A DNA stretch of 64,000 nt from Leucaena leucocephala (Eukaryota; Streptophyta; Magnoliopsida; Fabales; Fabaceae). Made by a program: the position numbers and the translations under genes. The notes beneath the pieces were generated by a model. It searched no databases. It worked only from the letters and a program-made list of their open reading frames with translations, and was not told the origin of the DNA. This document shows, piece after piece, positions 24,805 through 36,500 of this stretch (its first letter is position 1; every line of letters begins with the position of its first letter). The stretch spans positions 28,022,962 to 28,086,961 of the forward strand of contig CM073522.1 in NCBI GenBank assembly GCA_037074615.1, given 5' to 3'.

Positions 24805-27429
24805 CCCATTTTAAAACCTTTTCATGGCGACGGCGGTTACAGAAGAACCGCAGTTAAAAGCTGTCCAACTAAGCTTAAAAAACTCGGTTTGACCTTACTT
24901 ATAATGACTATTTTATTAAAAATAGCCGTAATAAGTTTTTCTAGACTTTTATCGGCGGTTTTTATTAAAAACGGCCGTTAAAAGTCTCCCGAAAATTCAA
25001 AATCATGACCCGAGTATAGTTTTAGTTTCACTTTTTCACAGATATGTGTGTTCTGTTGTTCTGCCCCATCACGATAAACTTGCACTAACATCATTTCCCA
25101 GCATTTTTCTCTTATTTTCGGTGCCTATCTCAGTCGATAACGTCGTTATCCGTCGTCTCCGTTGTCATTGCCGTAAGTCACCGTTTAACTTCGTTATTTG
25201 CTTATTTTTCTTGCTTTTTCGATTGTTTGTTATTTATAAATTGTAATACATTATATGAGTTATCATCTTTATATTAAAGACTTGATTTTTATAGTTTTGA
25301 TTTATTATATTGGTTTCTATTTGTTTGTAAGTGTGTGACAAACCCATATTTTTATATATTTATTTATATAATTTTAGTGAACTTTTGTCATTATTTTAGG
25401 TCTTAATTATATTAATTATGCATCAATTGAATTATTGAACCTTACAATGAATTAGTGCTTAATAGGGGCATAATTGTCATATTTTTGTTATTTCTCCTAA
25501 ACAATTATTTTTGGAACAAAAGATATTACATTATTATGATTTTGTATTTCAGAAATTTAGGAGAAATCATAATTCACAAGAATTATACTAGAGGACCCAT
25601 GGGCCAAACCTTGCGATTTGGCCCATTAGGTTTTGTTTTAAAAAGCCATGCACGTAGCATATTCAAAGACGCCGCGGAGAGCTTCAGACTTCCATTCCAG
25701 ACGCCGTGAAGACCTTCCATACACACCTTTTTCACATTCCATTCACCATATCACCCATTCATCTTCTCTCCTAAGCCGACACCACACCTTCTAGCTGTCT
25801 TCATCACTGTCTTCTGTTTCACTCCATCATTCACCGATGGCAGCGGCATACCAGGAGCAAGATATGTGAGCAACAATGCCGTGAGATCTCCCATTCCTTC
25901 CATATCCACGTGGCAACCTCGATCACAGAAACTTCCACACTCCATCGCCACACCCATCTCACCCTGTGCATACCTTTTCCCTCACAGACCGACACCTCCC
26001 ATTCCCCATCCACAGACACCACCGTCGGCCCAACACACCACCAGAACAGCAGCGCGAGAACAGCACAGAGAACACAGTACAGAATGACGGCAGCACTCCC
26101 TTCCATGGCTGAGTTCTCAAGTGTGATGGTTATGCGTGGCTAGACGTCCTAATTCTCTAATTCAATGGCAAGGGTATGAGCTTAGAATCTAAAAGGGAAG
26201 TTTAAGTTACTTTAATTTTTACCTATTAATTATTTTGTGATTCCTAGGTCTTAGGATAATTTTATAATTATTGGGAATACTTATAATGATTTATATTTAT
26301 TGAGGATTATTATAATTGGATTATTGTTTAGCAATTGATATTATTCTTTAATTAACTTTAATTTCATTTAATTTGATCTGGGTCAGACATGGTATTGAGA
26401 TTATTGTGAATATTTTGTGATAATTCAAGGTAGCTTGAATTATTGGATCATTATATCTCTTGTTGGATCTAATCTTATTTTTTATAAATTATTGAGTTAT
26501 AATTGAGCATTGGATTTTAATATCTTTAATCCTATTTTATTATTCTGGTGGCAGTTAATAAATTAGAACTTGGAAAATATTTTGTAACAATTCGAGATGG
26601 TTCGGTTGTTGGATTAAAAGCTTAATTATAATTCTTGATTCATTGTTTATAACTCCCATATCTTTTGAAGTTATAATTGTCTGCGCTATTGAATTAGAGG
26701 GTTATTTTTCTCATTGTTAATCACTTTCATATCCATTTTCCATTCACTATCAATTTTATCAAAAATATCAAAAATAAGTATTTTATCCTTATTTTAATTC
26801 ATTGCATTTAGTTGTTAGTCAATTAAATCAAACTCCCATTTTTTTAACTTAGGTTGCATTGCATTTAGTTACTTAGGAATTTAATTTTATTTTTGGCTCC
26901 TTAAAGAAAACAACCCAAGGTTGCACTATACGTAATTCTTGGTTTAATTTTTGAAGTAACCCAAAGGCGACATCGGACTTAAAGGTTGTTTCAGTGTGCT
27001 TTTCAAATTTTTCAAATTTGTGGGTGTATTTTTGTGAATTGTTCTGTTATTTATTTTTTATAAATTGTAATAGAACTTGTGGGTCTGTTTTCAACGGAAA
27101 CGATATCAATGTGTTTGTTATATGTGTATTTGGCACCATATAATCTATTACAGTTTATAAATAACAAACAATCGAGAAAAGTAAGAAAAATGAGCAAATG
27201 ATGAAAAAAAATAGTGACTTACGGCTTTTATGACAGAAAATGACGTTAACGACAAAGATAAACACCAAAAATAGGGAAAAAATATCAAAAAATGATATTT
27301 GTGCAAGTCTATCATGGTGGGATAGAAGAACGGGACCACAAATAATTATAAAAAATAAAAATTAAAAATCCTACAAAAAAATTTTAATAGTGCTTTTTAA
27401 AAAAATCGCCATATTTTTTAGGGTAGTTT
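24805..27429. mobile_element. CACTA-like non-autonomous transposon truncating the ABCC gene
   Basis: Both ends carry related sequence in inverted orientation: 24815-25250, and 27130-27429 read on the other strand. Each has a subterminal block translating to the same peptide ending LFVIYKL, also present in the CACTA element at 47015-49348. The left end has paired 'acggcggttacagaagaaccg' hairpin units typical of CACTA subterminal regions; the right end reads aactaccctaaaaaatatgg inward. Exact ends and target duplication are unresolved. 25330-27050 inside is different: 25600-26150 is GC-richer with overlapping meaningless open frames, perhaps a nested LTR-like insertion. No transposase is visible. 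Confidence 0.6.
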
Positions 27430-28480
27430 TTTGAAAAACGATAATAATATAATAAAGATTCAACGTCCCATTATGTCCTTATCTTCCTGCCATGATGGTC
27501 AAAAACGGTCTTCTCGTATTTAATTCAAATTTGATAATAAAAATATTAAATATATATATGTTCAATTTTTTATGGTAAAATATAATTTTTTTAATCTTAC
27601 CCTTTTATGCTTTCATCTCTCTGTTTTTTTATTTAAATTCTTATAATTTAAAAGTCCAAATACGTTTGGTTTGTCTTTCGTCGTTCCTCGCATTTCGAGA
27701 AAGATACCTTCCATTCCTCGTATTCCTTTTCGTGAACTTTTCTCTTTTAGAAGACAGGCTCGTCTCGTCAGCAAAATAATCATGTTTTCTAAATGCATTT
27801 ATTATAACATCCAATATACCTACACTTTTATTTTGGCAAATATATGTATATATATATTTATATAGCTACATTTTGACCTATATATTTTGGTCAACGACCC
27901 TATACACAATTCATGGGGAAAAATTAATGAGCATAACTTTCAAAATATGTCTATAATTAATCACATATCTAAGTTAGAATTTCATTATTCCATTAATAAG
28001 GTCGACAAACTTTCAATGCACAACACGTCGTCGGTGGTCTACACATAATGTGGGGCAACATCCACTATTTTAAGAACTGGATTGAACCAATAAAAACTAA
28101 CAGAACGGTTAATAAATCGGTTGAACTAGTCTATCACTTTTGTTTTTCATTTTAATACTTTTTAAAAAATCCATGATTGTTTTTAATAAATAAATGATTT
28201 ATGGGTTTGGTGCCTACTAATTAAGCATTGGAAAATAAAAAAAATAATCGACAAATAGGAAATATATATTAAAATTATAAAATATAAAATAAATGTATGC
28301 ATTTTAAATAACTTCTATAAAGTTTCTATTATTTTAAGAATATATTGCAAGTTATATAAAGCTTCTTCCTCCACCGGCTAGCCAAATTGCTAAATTAGAA
28401 TAAGTTATTATACAAAATTAAAAAAGAAATCCCACGATGAAGCTTGTAGAAATTGAATGTAATTAATATATTAACTAATA
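27430..28480. other. Non-coding stretch
   Basis: No gene recognised. 27660-27780 is less AT-rich with an unremarkable short frame; the remainder is A/T-rich. Confidence 0.4.
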
Positions 28481-28489
28481 GTAATACTA

Positions 28490-29305
28490 ATGATAATGAT
28501 ACTTGCGGTTGAATCTAAATTTTAAAAATAATAATAATAAAAAAAGAAAAAAATGAAAAAAGTGGAGGTGGCCACATTTGCTCTAACGGGTGCCATACAC
28601 TGCAACGCAGGGTCGTTAGAGATAAAAGACAAAACTATACAAGCATGAGCAAGGCCCGCATATACAATAGTACGAAGGCCGTCACATAAATGGTGCTATT
28701 CAAAGCTCCTTTGCTTTTGCATTTGGGAAAATAAAGTTATTGCCTTCCCGGTTTTTCTTCTCCCTATAAACTCCTCGGCTTCTACATAAGCTCTTCGTAT
28801 GATCCATTTTTAGCATTCCAAGTTATCTATGATGTTATGTTACTTGCATTTGCTGATACTTGCAATTGAATCCAAGTTTAAAAATAATAATAATAATAAA
28901 AATAAAAGAAAAAAAGAAAAAAGTGGAGGTAGCCACATTTACTGTACTCTGGGTGCAATGCAGCAAGGTGCGTACATACAGTAGTACAAAGGTCATCGCG
29001 GAAATGGTGGTATTCAGTGCTCCTTTGCTTTTGCTTTTGGGAAAATAAAGCTATTGCCTTCCCAGTTTTCCTTCTCCCTATAAGCTCCTCCCCTTCTCCA
29101 GAAGCTCTTTGTATGATCCATTTCCAGCATTCCAAGTTATCTATACTGTTCTGTTACTTGCATTTGCTGATACTGGCAGTTCAATCTAGGTTTTAAAAAT
29201 AATAATAAAAAGAAAAGAAAAAAATGAAAAAATGGAGGTGGCCACATTTGCTTTGACACTGGATGTAACGCAATGCACCAAGGCACGCACATACAGCAGT
29301 ATGAA
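28490..29305. repeat. Satellite array, block 1 (about 2.5 monomers)
   Basis: Monomers start with 'ttacttgcatttgctgatac' at 28839 and 29155, with a partial one from about 28490. Internal landmarks are an A-rich 'aataataataaaaagaaaa' run, 'gtggaggtggccacatttgc', 'cagtagtacgaaggccgtcg', 'agctcctttgcttttgc' and 'tgtatgatccatttccagca'. The third monomer stops after about 150 bp where the pararetroviral insertion begins. Confidence 0.9.
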
Positions 29306-29344
29306 ATTTTAGAATTACCAACAAGTAGTATTAGATTGTATTAA

Positions 29345-29415
29345 ATATTTGCTAAATACTATAGTAGTATTTAGCAAATATCAGTCCCTATCTATTTCTA
29401 TAGATAGGGACTGAT
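29345..29415. repeat. Two adjoining perfect hairpins
   Basis: 29345-29381 is a 17-bp perfect stem (atatttgctaaatacta) with a 3-nt loop. 29380-29415 is a 15-bp perfect stem (atcagtccctatcta) with a 6-nt loop. They overlap by two bases at the junction between satellite and pararetroviral sequence. Part of the first hairpin ('actatagtagtat') recurs at the other junction (about 33518). Confidence 0.85.
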
Positions 29416-30299
29416 ATCTGCGAAATTTCTATTTCTATCTATCGACAATCCAGTGAAATGTGATACAGGAATTTTAGAGTAACACTCCCTCTATTGTGTC
29501 TCTTGAAGAGAGCTAAAAGGTTCTTCACATGAGATATTCATGTGAAGATATGAAACTCTACTCAATGTCATAGGGCTCCAATAATCATTAGAGAAAAATT
29601 CTCTAATAAGGTTTTCTCTTCCTATGAAGGATTCTGAGGAACTATACAAGAGTAGTTCTAAAAGGGGCTTCATTATATCGACTTTCTCAAGCCAATTTTT
29701 CTATATAATTCCATACTGTAAAAGTATAATTTCTTGAGATTTGTTCTCTAATTCTGTAAATAACCTACTTTTTGCAATTATCTATTTGTTCTATTATGTT
29801 TTTCAATTCATATTGATTGAATTCTTTTGAGAGCTTTTGCACCTATTTTTCTTTATACAAATAATCTAAAATAAGATATTCCATTTTTGGGTAAAGAGTT
29901 ATTATTTCCTATCACTCATATATTATGGATTTCTATCAGCATTTTAGAAATAAACAGATTAGAGGGTTACCTAAGTATGGGTCTAGCACGCTTCCTTATA
30001 TTCTTGGGCGTTTCAACTCTTCTCCTCACCTTTTCACTCTCTCCCCTGTTTCTGGCTACTCGTCCAAACGCCTGTCCTTCGGCTTCAACGGACACTCTGT
30101 CCAAACAGGATCCAAGGCTTACGTCTTTTGGATCAAAATTGATGTTCCTCAAGAAATTTCAGAATGCATCACTCCCATACTTGGTGTGATCTCACTCTCT
30201 CATCTCTTAAAAGCTGAAGATAATGATATATAGATTCTGGACATAAAACTCTTTATTTAATTTAGGCTAACACCATATTACAGACACTCATTGAAAACA

Positions 30300-31760
30300 A
30301 GACTATGCTCTCTAAGTTTTCGGTACCTAGAGCTTCAACTTCTGGAAAATAAATAGATGCACCAGAGTTTTCAAACCCTGATTCGGACTTACTCTAGTTA
30401 GAATAACTAGGGTTACTTTTCATTTGTCCTTAGGCTAGTCACATGTTGACTACTCAAAAAACTGCTTTTCTCTTTACTTTGTCGGCCATTTTAATTCTAC
30501 TTTGGCCTTTTTTAGTGTCGGTAGAGTTTTTGTCTCCGTCGGCAGCTACTTTTTTACAAATTGGACATGCGTGATTGTCCTTTCTCTTTATCTGGAACTG
30601 ACATCTCCCGTGCCTACTTTTCTTGAATAGGCTGTAATTTGGGCCAGAGTTCCTTTTAGCATCTTCTGCTTTTTTCTTTCAAGAATGGCCTGTGCTGTAC
30701 TACAGGAATAGACCCAAGCTTGGTTTTGCTAAATTTCTTTTTCTAGCTGATCTAGATAGGGTAGATAGCTAGCAGCTCTTTTGGTTACTATGAATTCTTC
30801 ATTGAACTCAGGAACCTTAGTAGGCTTAGTCTGTTGTAGTCTTACTTGAGCTTTGTCAGGAATGAGCTTGATTCTAATTAACTCCTGTCAATTGAACTTT
30901 AATTCTGGAGCTAATGAAAAAAACTTAAGACATTTTAATTTATCAAAAGCTCCAAAGTTTTATGCGGCCTTTTGTATGGTAGCTGGCAAATACTTTAAAC
31001 ATTCTAAATTGTTGAAATAAAGAACGTCTAAAAATCCAAGGCCATATAAGGTTTTTATGACACTTGGGCTTGCCATGTCTGGAAGAACTATAACTCTTGG
31101 ATATAAGCTGCTGTATTCGATGGGCATCGTCTTTACTAATTCTTCATTATTTTCGGAATAGACAATGTCAAATACTTCTTTATAATTTTTTATAAATTCT
31201 TTATTACTTAGAGTATTCTCTGGTAATGGTGGAAAGTTCTTTGGATGAGGCACCATTGTTGCTTCTTTGTAAGAAACCGATACCTTTCCTACAAATGAAC
31301 TAGAATTTTGGGGGTTTTTACCCTATTTTCTCTCGCGTAAAAGCAATTCTTTTACATCTTTCAATAGGTCTTCTTCTTCATGAAAAAGAGTTTTCTCACT
31401 CTGGTTATTAACCGGAGATTTTGTCAAATCTTCTTTGCCTTGAGCTATATCCTAGGAAGAGTTTCCTCCACTTTTAATATAGCAAGATTATGTTATATCC
31501 TTTAATTCTTTTTCCAATTCGAGATTATAATCAATCTCAGGGCTGTAATCGAGTAAATTATATAAATCGTTGCCTATATTTCCAATATGTTCTTCCAATG
31601 ACTGGACTTCTTTTTCTTTTTGGATGAGCTTTTAAAATAACTCATCTCTCTGTTTTCTGACTATAGCGTATGCAGCTTCTTGCATCTTTAAGACCTTGAT
31701 TTTTTCAAGGACTATTTTCTTGAAGCTGGTCTCCATACCTGCTTAAAAAGTCAGCTAAGC
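30300..31760 (-). pseudogene. Decayed downstream caulimovirid ORF (transactivator-like position)
   Basis: The minus strand downstream of RNase H keeps a coding-like frame. It has a coiled-coil-like stretch near 31500-31740, a 98-codon segment at 31256-30960 (PLPENTLSNKEFIKNYKEVF) and a CPIC motif near 30570, with stops between them. In caulimovirids with a separate ORF after reverse transcriptase, this position holds the inclusion-body/transactivator protein. That identity is inferred from position only; I see no diagnostic motif. Confidence 0.4.
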
Positions 31761-31833
31761 AATTTTGTTTACCTTTAATTATAATAACTTTAAAGGAATA
31801 ACAAGAAAAAGATACACTCCATCATGCTCTTCT

Positions 31834-32787
31834 TCATAATGCAATTGCATTGGGACATTTCTTTTCAATGAAAGCCTTCACCTGCGAATTATCAATTTGG
31901 ACTTCGAATTTTTTTGACACAATCCAATGTTCAAACTTTTTTATAGCTTTTATGACAGTAAGAGTTTCTTTCTCATTGATATCATAATTTATTTCTGCTC
32001 TTGTAAATTTGCCAAATGCGTATGAAACTACAGGATTTATCTTGTTATCTTTTATTCTTAACACTGCTCCCCAACATAAGTCAGAAGCATCTGTTTGAAT
32101 AAAAAGATAATCCTCTTCTTGAGGAATATGAACTGGGACAGCTGTTTCACAAATAATTCTTTTAACTTTGTTCAATTCCATTTTGTCTTTTTCCGTCCAT
32201 TCAAAAGGTTTTTTACCTCTTAATTTTGACTGCAATTTTTCCCTTATTTTAGAATAGTAGGGAATAAATTCTTGTGCAGAATTTATTATTCTTAATATTT
32301 GTTCTAATTGTTTTCTTTCTCTAATTTCATTAGAAAATACTTTTATAGAGTTTATTATATTTTCTAATAACTCTATTTTTCCTTTTCCTAATTCTTTTTC
32401 AGATTCTTCAGATACTTCGTATATACTTTCATCAGAAGAATAAATTTCTTCTCCTTCTTCATAAGGGTATAGATCAAATTGATTAACCATTGTTTCTAAC
32501 ATTTTTGTTTTTTCTGGGTTATTTTTCTTTTTAGGACATTCATTTGCATAGTGTCCTTCTTCTTGACAAATAAAACATGTACATTTCTTTTGAGGGGGTC
32601 TTCTATATTTTCTTTGGGATTTTTTCCAATAACCATTTTTAGGTTTTTTTCTTTTTATCATAAAATTTATTTTTTCTTTTATATATTTTATAATTTTTCT
32701 TTTTATAAATTTTTTTCTTTTTCTCTTTTCTTTCATAACCCCTTGTTGGTTCTGTGAATTTTTTACAGCAAAGTTTTTTCTTTGCAT
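31834..32787 (-). pseudogene. Caulimovirid zinc-knuckle / RNase H chimera formed by internal deletion
   Basis: A 317-codon open frame. Residues 1-68 are Lys/Arg-rich; residues 71-84 are a CCHC zinc knuckle (C71, C74, H79, C84). 100-145 is acidic. From about 160 the sequence switches to the C-terminal connection of a reverse transcriptase (AQEFIPYYSKI), followed by RNase H with D233 (in QTDASD), E274 and D299 (in QIDN) at the expected catalytic spacing. Protease and the reverse-transcriptase fingers and palm, including any YxDD motif, are absent, so coat and RNase H coding are joined by an in-frame deletion around residues 145-160. Not a functional polymerase. Confidence 0.8.
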
Positions 32788-33420
32788 TCATATGTGTATT
32801 TTCACATTCTCTTTCAAACCAATATTTTATCCAGGCAGTTTTTCTACCTAGAGTATCACTAATCGTACTTCTATTGAATTTTTCGAATTCTTCATAATAA
32901 TCTCTTTTAATTCTTGTTCCCCAAGGTTCTTTAATTTTATCAAATATTAATTGGGAATATGTTCTATAATCTTCATCCACTTGACCTCCAAAGTATCCTC
33001 TATACCAAATTTCTTTAAAATGGCATATATATTCTTGGAAGTAACATGGATCACATAACCTTAATTGAGCTAATCTTGTTTTAGCTTCTTCTTTTCTTCC
33101 TTTTGTATATTCTTCTTCTGTTTGCTTTAATTGAGTTCCTATAAACTCCTAATAAAGCACTGTTTCTATTCTTGTTAGCATATCCCTAACATTTTCTACT
33201 GTTAGGATATGATCTTTTATTTCAGGTTGAATATCCTGAAAGAAATAATCTACATTTCCACTAGTAGCAGTGGTCATGAAATTATATGCTTTTTCTTTAT
33301 CTATTCCTTGCTGCAAAATTACTGCAATATTTTCTTTTATTCATTGAGATATTTTTTCTTCTGGTTTTTCATCACAATCTATGTTCAGTATAATCCTTGC
33401 TGGTTTTACTGGTTCTAACT
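32639..33420 (-). pseudogene. Caulimovirid coat-protein-like region, broken
   Basis: On the minus strand the translation from about 33420 to 32700 is continuous in character (charged, with QPEIKDH and WIKYWFEREC motifs) but broken by stops, for example at 33149-33151, and by a frame change near 32780. It leads into the Lys-rich tail and zinc knuckle of the next entry. The arrangement of acidic/basic region plus one CCHC knuckle at the C-terminus is that of caulimovirid coat proteins. Genus cannot be assigned by eye. Described as a fossil only. Confidence 0.65.
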
Positions 33421-33547
33421 TGTAGCTTTATTCTTTATTCTATTTCAATATGAATTACAATATTAGAATAAGTGTATGTGTAGGTCACCCAGCGTCTACA
33501 AGAAATCTTGTCCTAATACTATAGTAGTATAAGATTGTAATAATTCA

Positions 33548-36500
33548 AATGTATGATGTTCTGTTACTTGCATTTGCTTATACTTGCAATTGAATCTCGG
33601 TTTTAAAAATAATAATAAAAAGAAAAAAAATGAAAAAGTGGAGGTGGCCATATTTGATCTGACGCTGGGTGCAATGCAATGCAGCAAGGCACGCATATAT
33701 AGTAGTGCGAAAGCCATCGAGGAAATGGTGGTATTCATAACTCATTTGCTTTTGCTTTTGTATTTGTATTTGCATTTGAGAAAATAAAGCTATTACCTTT
33801 TCAGTTTTTATTCTCCCTATAAGCTCCTTGCCTTCTCTAGCAACTCTTTGTATGATCCATTTCCAGCATTGCAAGTTATCTTTATTGTTCTGTTACTTGC
33901 ATTTGCTGATACCTGCAGTTGAATCCATGTTTAAAACTAATAATAAAAAGAAAAAAAATGAAAAAAATGACATTTGGTCTGACGCTGGGTGCAATACAAT
34001 ACAGCAAGGCGCGAACATACAGAAGTATGAACACGGAAATGGTGGTATTCAGAGCTCCTTTGCTTTTGCATTTGCATTTTGGAAAAACAAAACTATTACC
34101 TTCCGAGTTTTTCTTCTCCCTATAAACTCCTCGGCTTCTCCAGAACCTCTTTATATGATCCATTTCTAACATTCCAAGTTATCTATGTTGTTCTGTTACT
34201 TGCATTTGATGATACTTGAGGTTGAACACAGGTTTCAAAAATAATAATAAAAAGAAAAAAATGAAAAAAATGTAGGTGGCCACATTTTCTCTTACACTTG
34301 GTTCCATGTACTGCAGCAAGGCTCATACATACAGTTGTACGAAGGCCGTCGATGAAATGGTTTTATTTAGAGCTCCTTTGCTTTTGCTTATAGGAAAATA
34401 AAGCTACTACCTTTCCAAGTTTTCTTCTCCTTGTAAGCCCCTCACCTTCTCCAGAACCTCTTTGTATGATCCATTTTCAGCATTGCAAGTTATCTATGTT
34501 GTTCTGTTACTTGAATTTGCTGATACGTGCAGTTGAATCCAGGTTTTAAAAATAATAATAAAAGGAAAAGAAAAAAATGAAAAAAAGTGGACGTGGCCAC
34601 ATTTGCTCTGACACTGGGTATAACGTAATGCAACAAGGCACGCACATACAGTAGTATGAAGTCCGTCAGGGAAATAGTGGTATTCAGAACTCCTTTGCTT
34701 TTTCTCAGTTTTTGTTCTCCTTGTAAGCTCCTCGCCTTCTCCAGCACCCTTTGTATGATCCATTTCCATTATTCCAAGTTATATTTGCTGTTATGTTACT
34801 TGCATTTGCTTATACTTGGAGTTGAATCCAGTTTTAAAAATAATAATAAAAAGAAAGGGAAAATGAAAAAATGGAGGTGGCCACATTTGGTCTGATGCTG
34901 GGTGCAATACATTACAGCAAGGGGCGCGCATACAATAGTACGAACACAAAAATGGTGGTATTCAGAGCGCCTTTGCTTTTGCTTTCGCATTTGCATTTGG
35001 GACAATAAAGCTTTTACCTTCCCAGTTTTCTTCTCCCTGTAAGCTCCTTGGCTTCTCTAGAACCTCTTTGTATGATCCATTTCCAACATTCCAAGTTATC
35101 TATGCTATTATGTTACTTGCATTTGCTGATACTTGCAGTTGAACCCAGGTTTTAAAAAATAATAATAAAAAGAAAAGAAAAAAAAATGAGAAAATGTAGG
35201 TGGCCACATTTGCTCTGACACTTGGTTAAATGCAATGCAGCAAAGCACGCGCATATAGTAGTATGAAGGCTGTCGCTCAAATGGTGGTATTTAGAGCTCC
35301 TTTGCTTTTGCTTTTAGGAAAATAAAGCTACTGCCTTCCCAGTTTTTTTTCTCCTTGTAAGCTCATCGCTTTCTCCAGAAGCTGCTTGTATTATCCATTT
35401 TCAACATTGCAAGTTATCTACGATGTTCTGTTACTTGAATTTCCTAATACTTGCAGTTGAATCTAGGTTTTAAAATAAAAGAAAAAGAAAAGAAAAAAAT
35501 GAAAAAAGTGGAGGTGGCCACATTTACTCTGACACTGGATGCAATACAATGAAGCAAGGTATACACATACAGTAGTATGAAGACCGTTAGGGAAATAGTG
35601 GTATTCATAACTCATTTGCTTTCGCTTTTGCATTTGTATTAAGGAAAATAAAGCTATTGCCTTCCTAGTTTTTCTTCTACCTGTAAGCTCTTCACCTTCT
35701 CCAGCACCTCTTTGTATAATCCATTTCCAGCATTCCAAGTTATCTATGTTGTTCTGTTACTTGCATTTGCTAATACTTGTAATTGAATCCAAGTTTTAAA
35801 AATAATAATAAAAAGAAAAAAAATGAAAAAAGGTAGGTGGCCATATTCGCTCTGCCCATGGGTGCAATGCAATACAGCAAGACACGTACATCCAATAGTG
35901 CGAAGGCCGTCGAGGAAATGGTTGTATTCATAACTTATTTGCTTTTGTTTTTGCATTTGCATTTAGGAAAATAAAGTTGCTGCCTTCTCAATTTTTATTC
36001 TCCCTGTAAGCTCCTTGCCTTCTCCAGCACCTCTTTGTATGATCCATTTTCATCATTCCAAGTTATCTATATTGTTCTGTTACTTGCATTTGCTAATACT
36101 TGCAGTTGAACCCAGGTTTTAAAAATATTAATAAAAAGAAAAGAAAAAAATGAAAAAATGGAGGTGGCCACATTTGCTCTCACGCTGGGGTCAACGCAAT
36201 GCAGCATGGCGTACAGATATAGTAGTACGAAGGCCGTCAAGGAAATAGTGGTAGTTAGAGCTCCTTTGCTTTTACTTTTGCTTTTGCATTTGCATTTGGG
36301 AAAATAAAGCTACTTTCCCAGTTTTTCTTCTCCCTATAAGCTCATCGCCTTCTCTAGAAGATCTATGTATATTCCATATCCAGCATTTCATGTTATCTAA
36401 ATTGTTATGTTACTTGCATTTGCTTATACTTGCAGTTTAGTCCAGGTTATAAAAATAATAATAATAAAAAAAATAAAAAGATAAAAAAGTGGAGGTGGTC

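Larger units (their letters stand above)
29470..33545 (-). mobile_element. Endogenous caulimovirid (plant pararetrovirus) relic inside the satellite
   Basis: A minus-strand block with caulimovirid gene order: a coat-protein-like region with CCHC zinc knuckle, then RNase H, then a downstream Lys/Glu-rich coding remnant. It is heavily broken and much of the genome (movement protein, protease, most of reverse transcriptase) is missing. Composition (very A-rich on its coding strand) differs from the flanking satellite. The satellite is cut mid-monomer at 29305 and resumes at about 33548, so this block interrupts the array. 29887-30233 has overlapping frames on the plus strand that I cannot assign. 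Confidence 0.8.

Noticed and set aside
25046..25246. Frame ending LFVIYKL, repeated at 27148-27339 and 48907-49161
   Set aside because: It looks like a conserved protein family, but it is the shared non-coding subterminal block of CACTA-like elements.
25751..26143. Four overlapping frames inside the CACTA-like element
   Set aside because: All lie in the same GC-richer patch in different frames and strands, with low-complexity His/Pro/Thr or Trp/Gly-rich products.
27613..27865. Opposing 61-64 codon frames in a less AT-rich patch
   Set aside because: Overlap on both strands and no recognisable family; not enough to call a gene.
29887..30233. Two overlapping plus-strand frames of about 100 codons
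   Set aside because: Opposite to the caulimovirid coding strand, unrecognised, and mutually overlapping; kept only as unassigned sequence in the relic.
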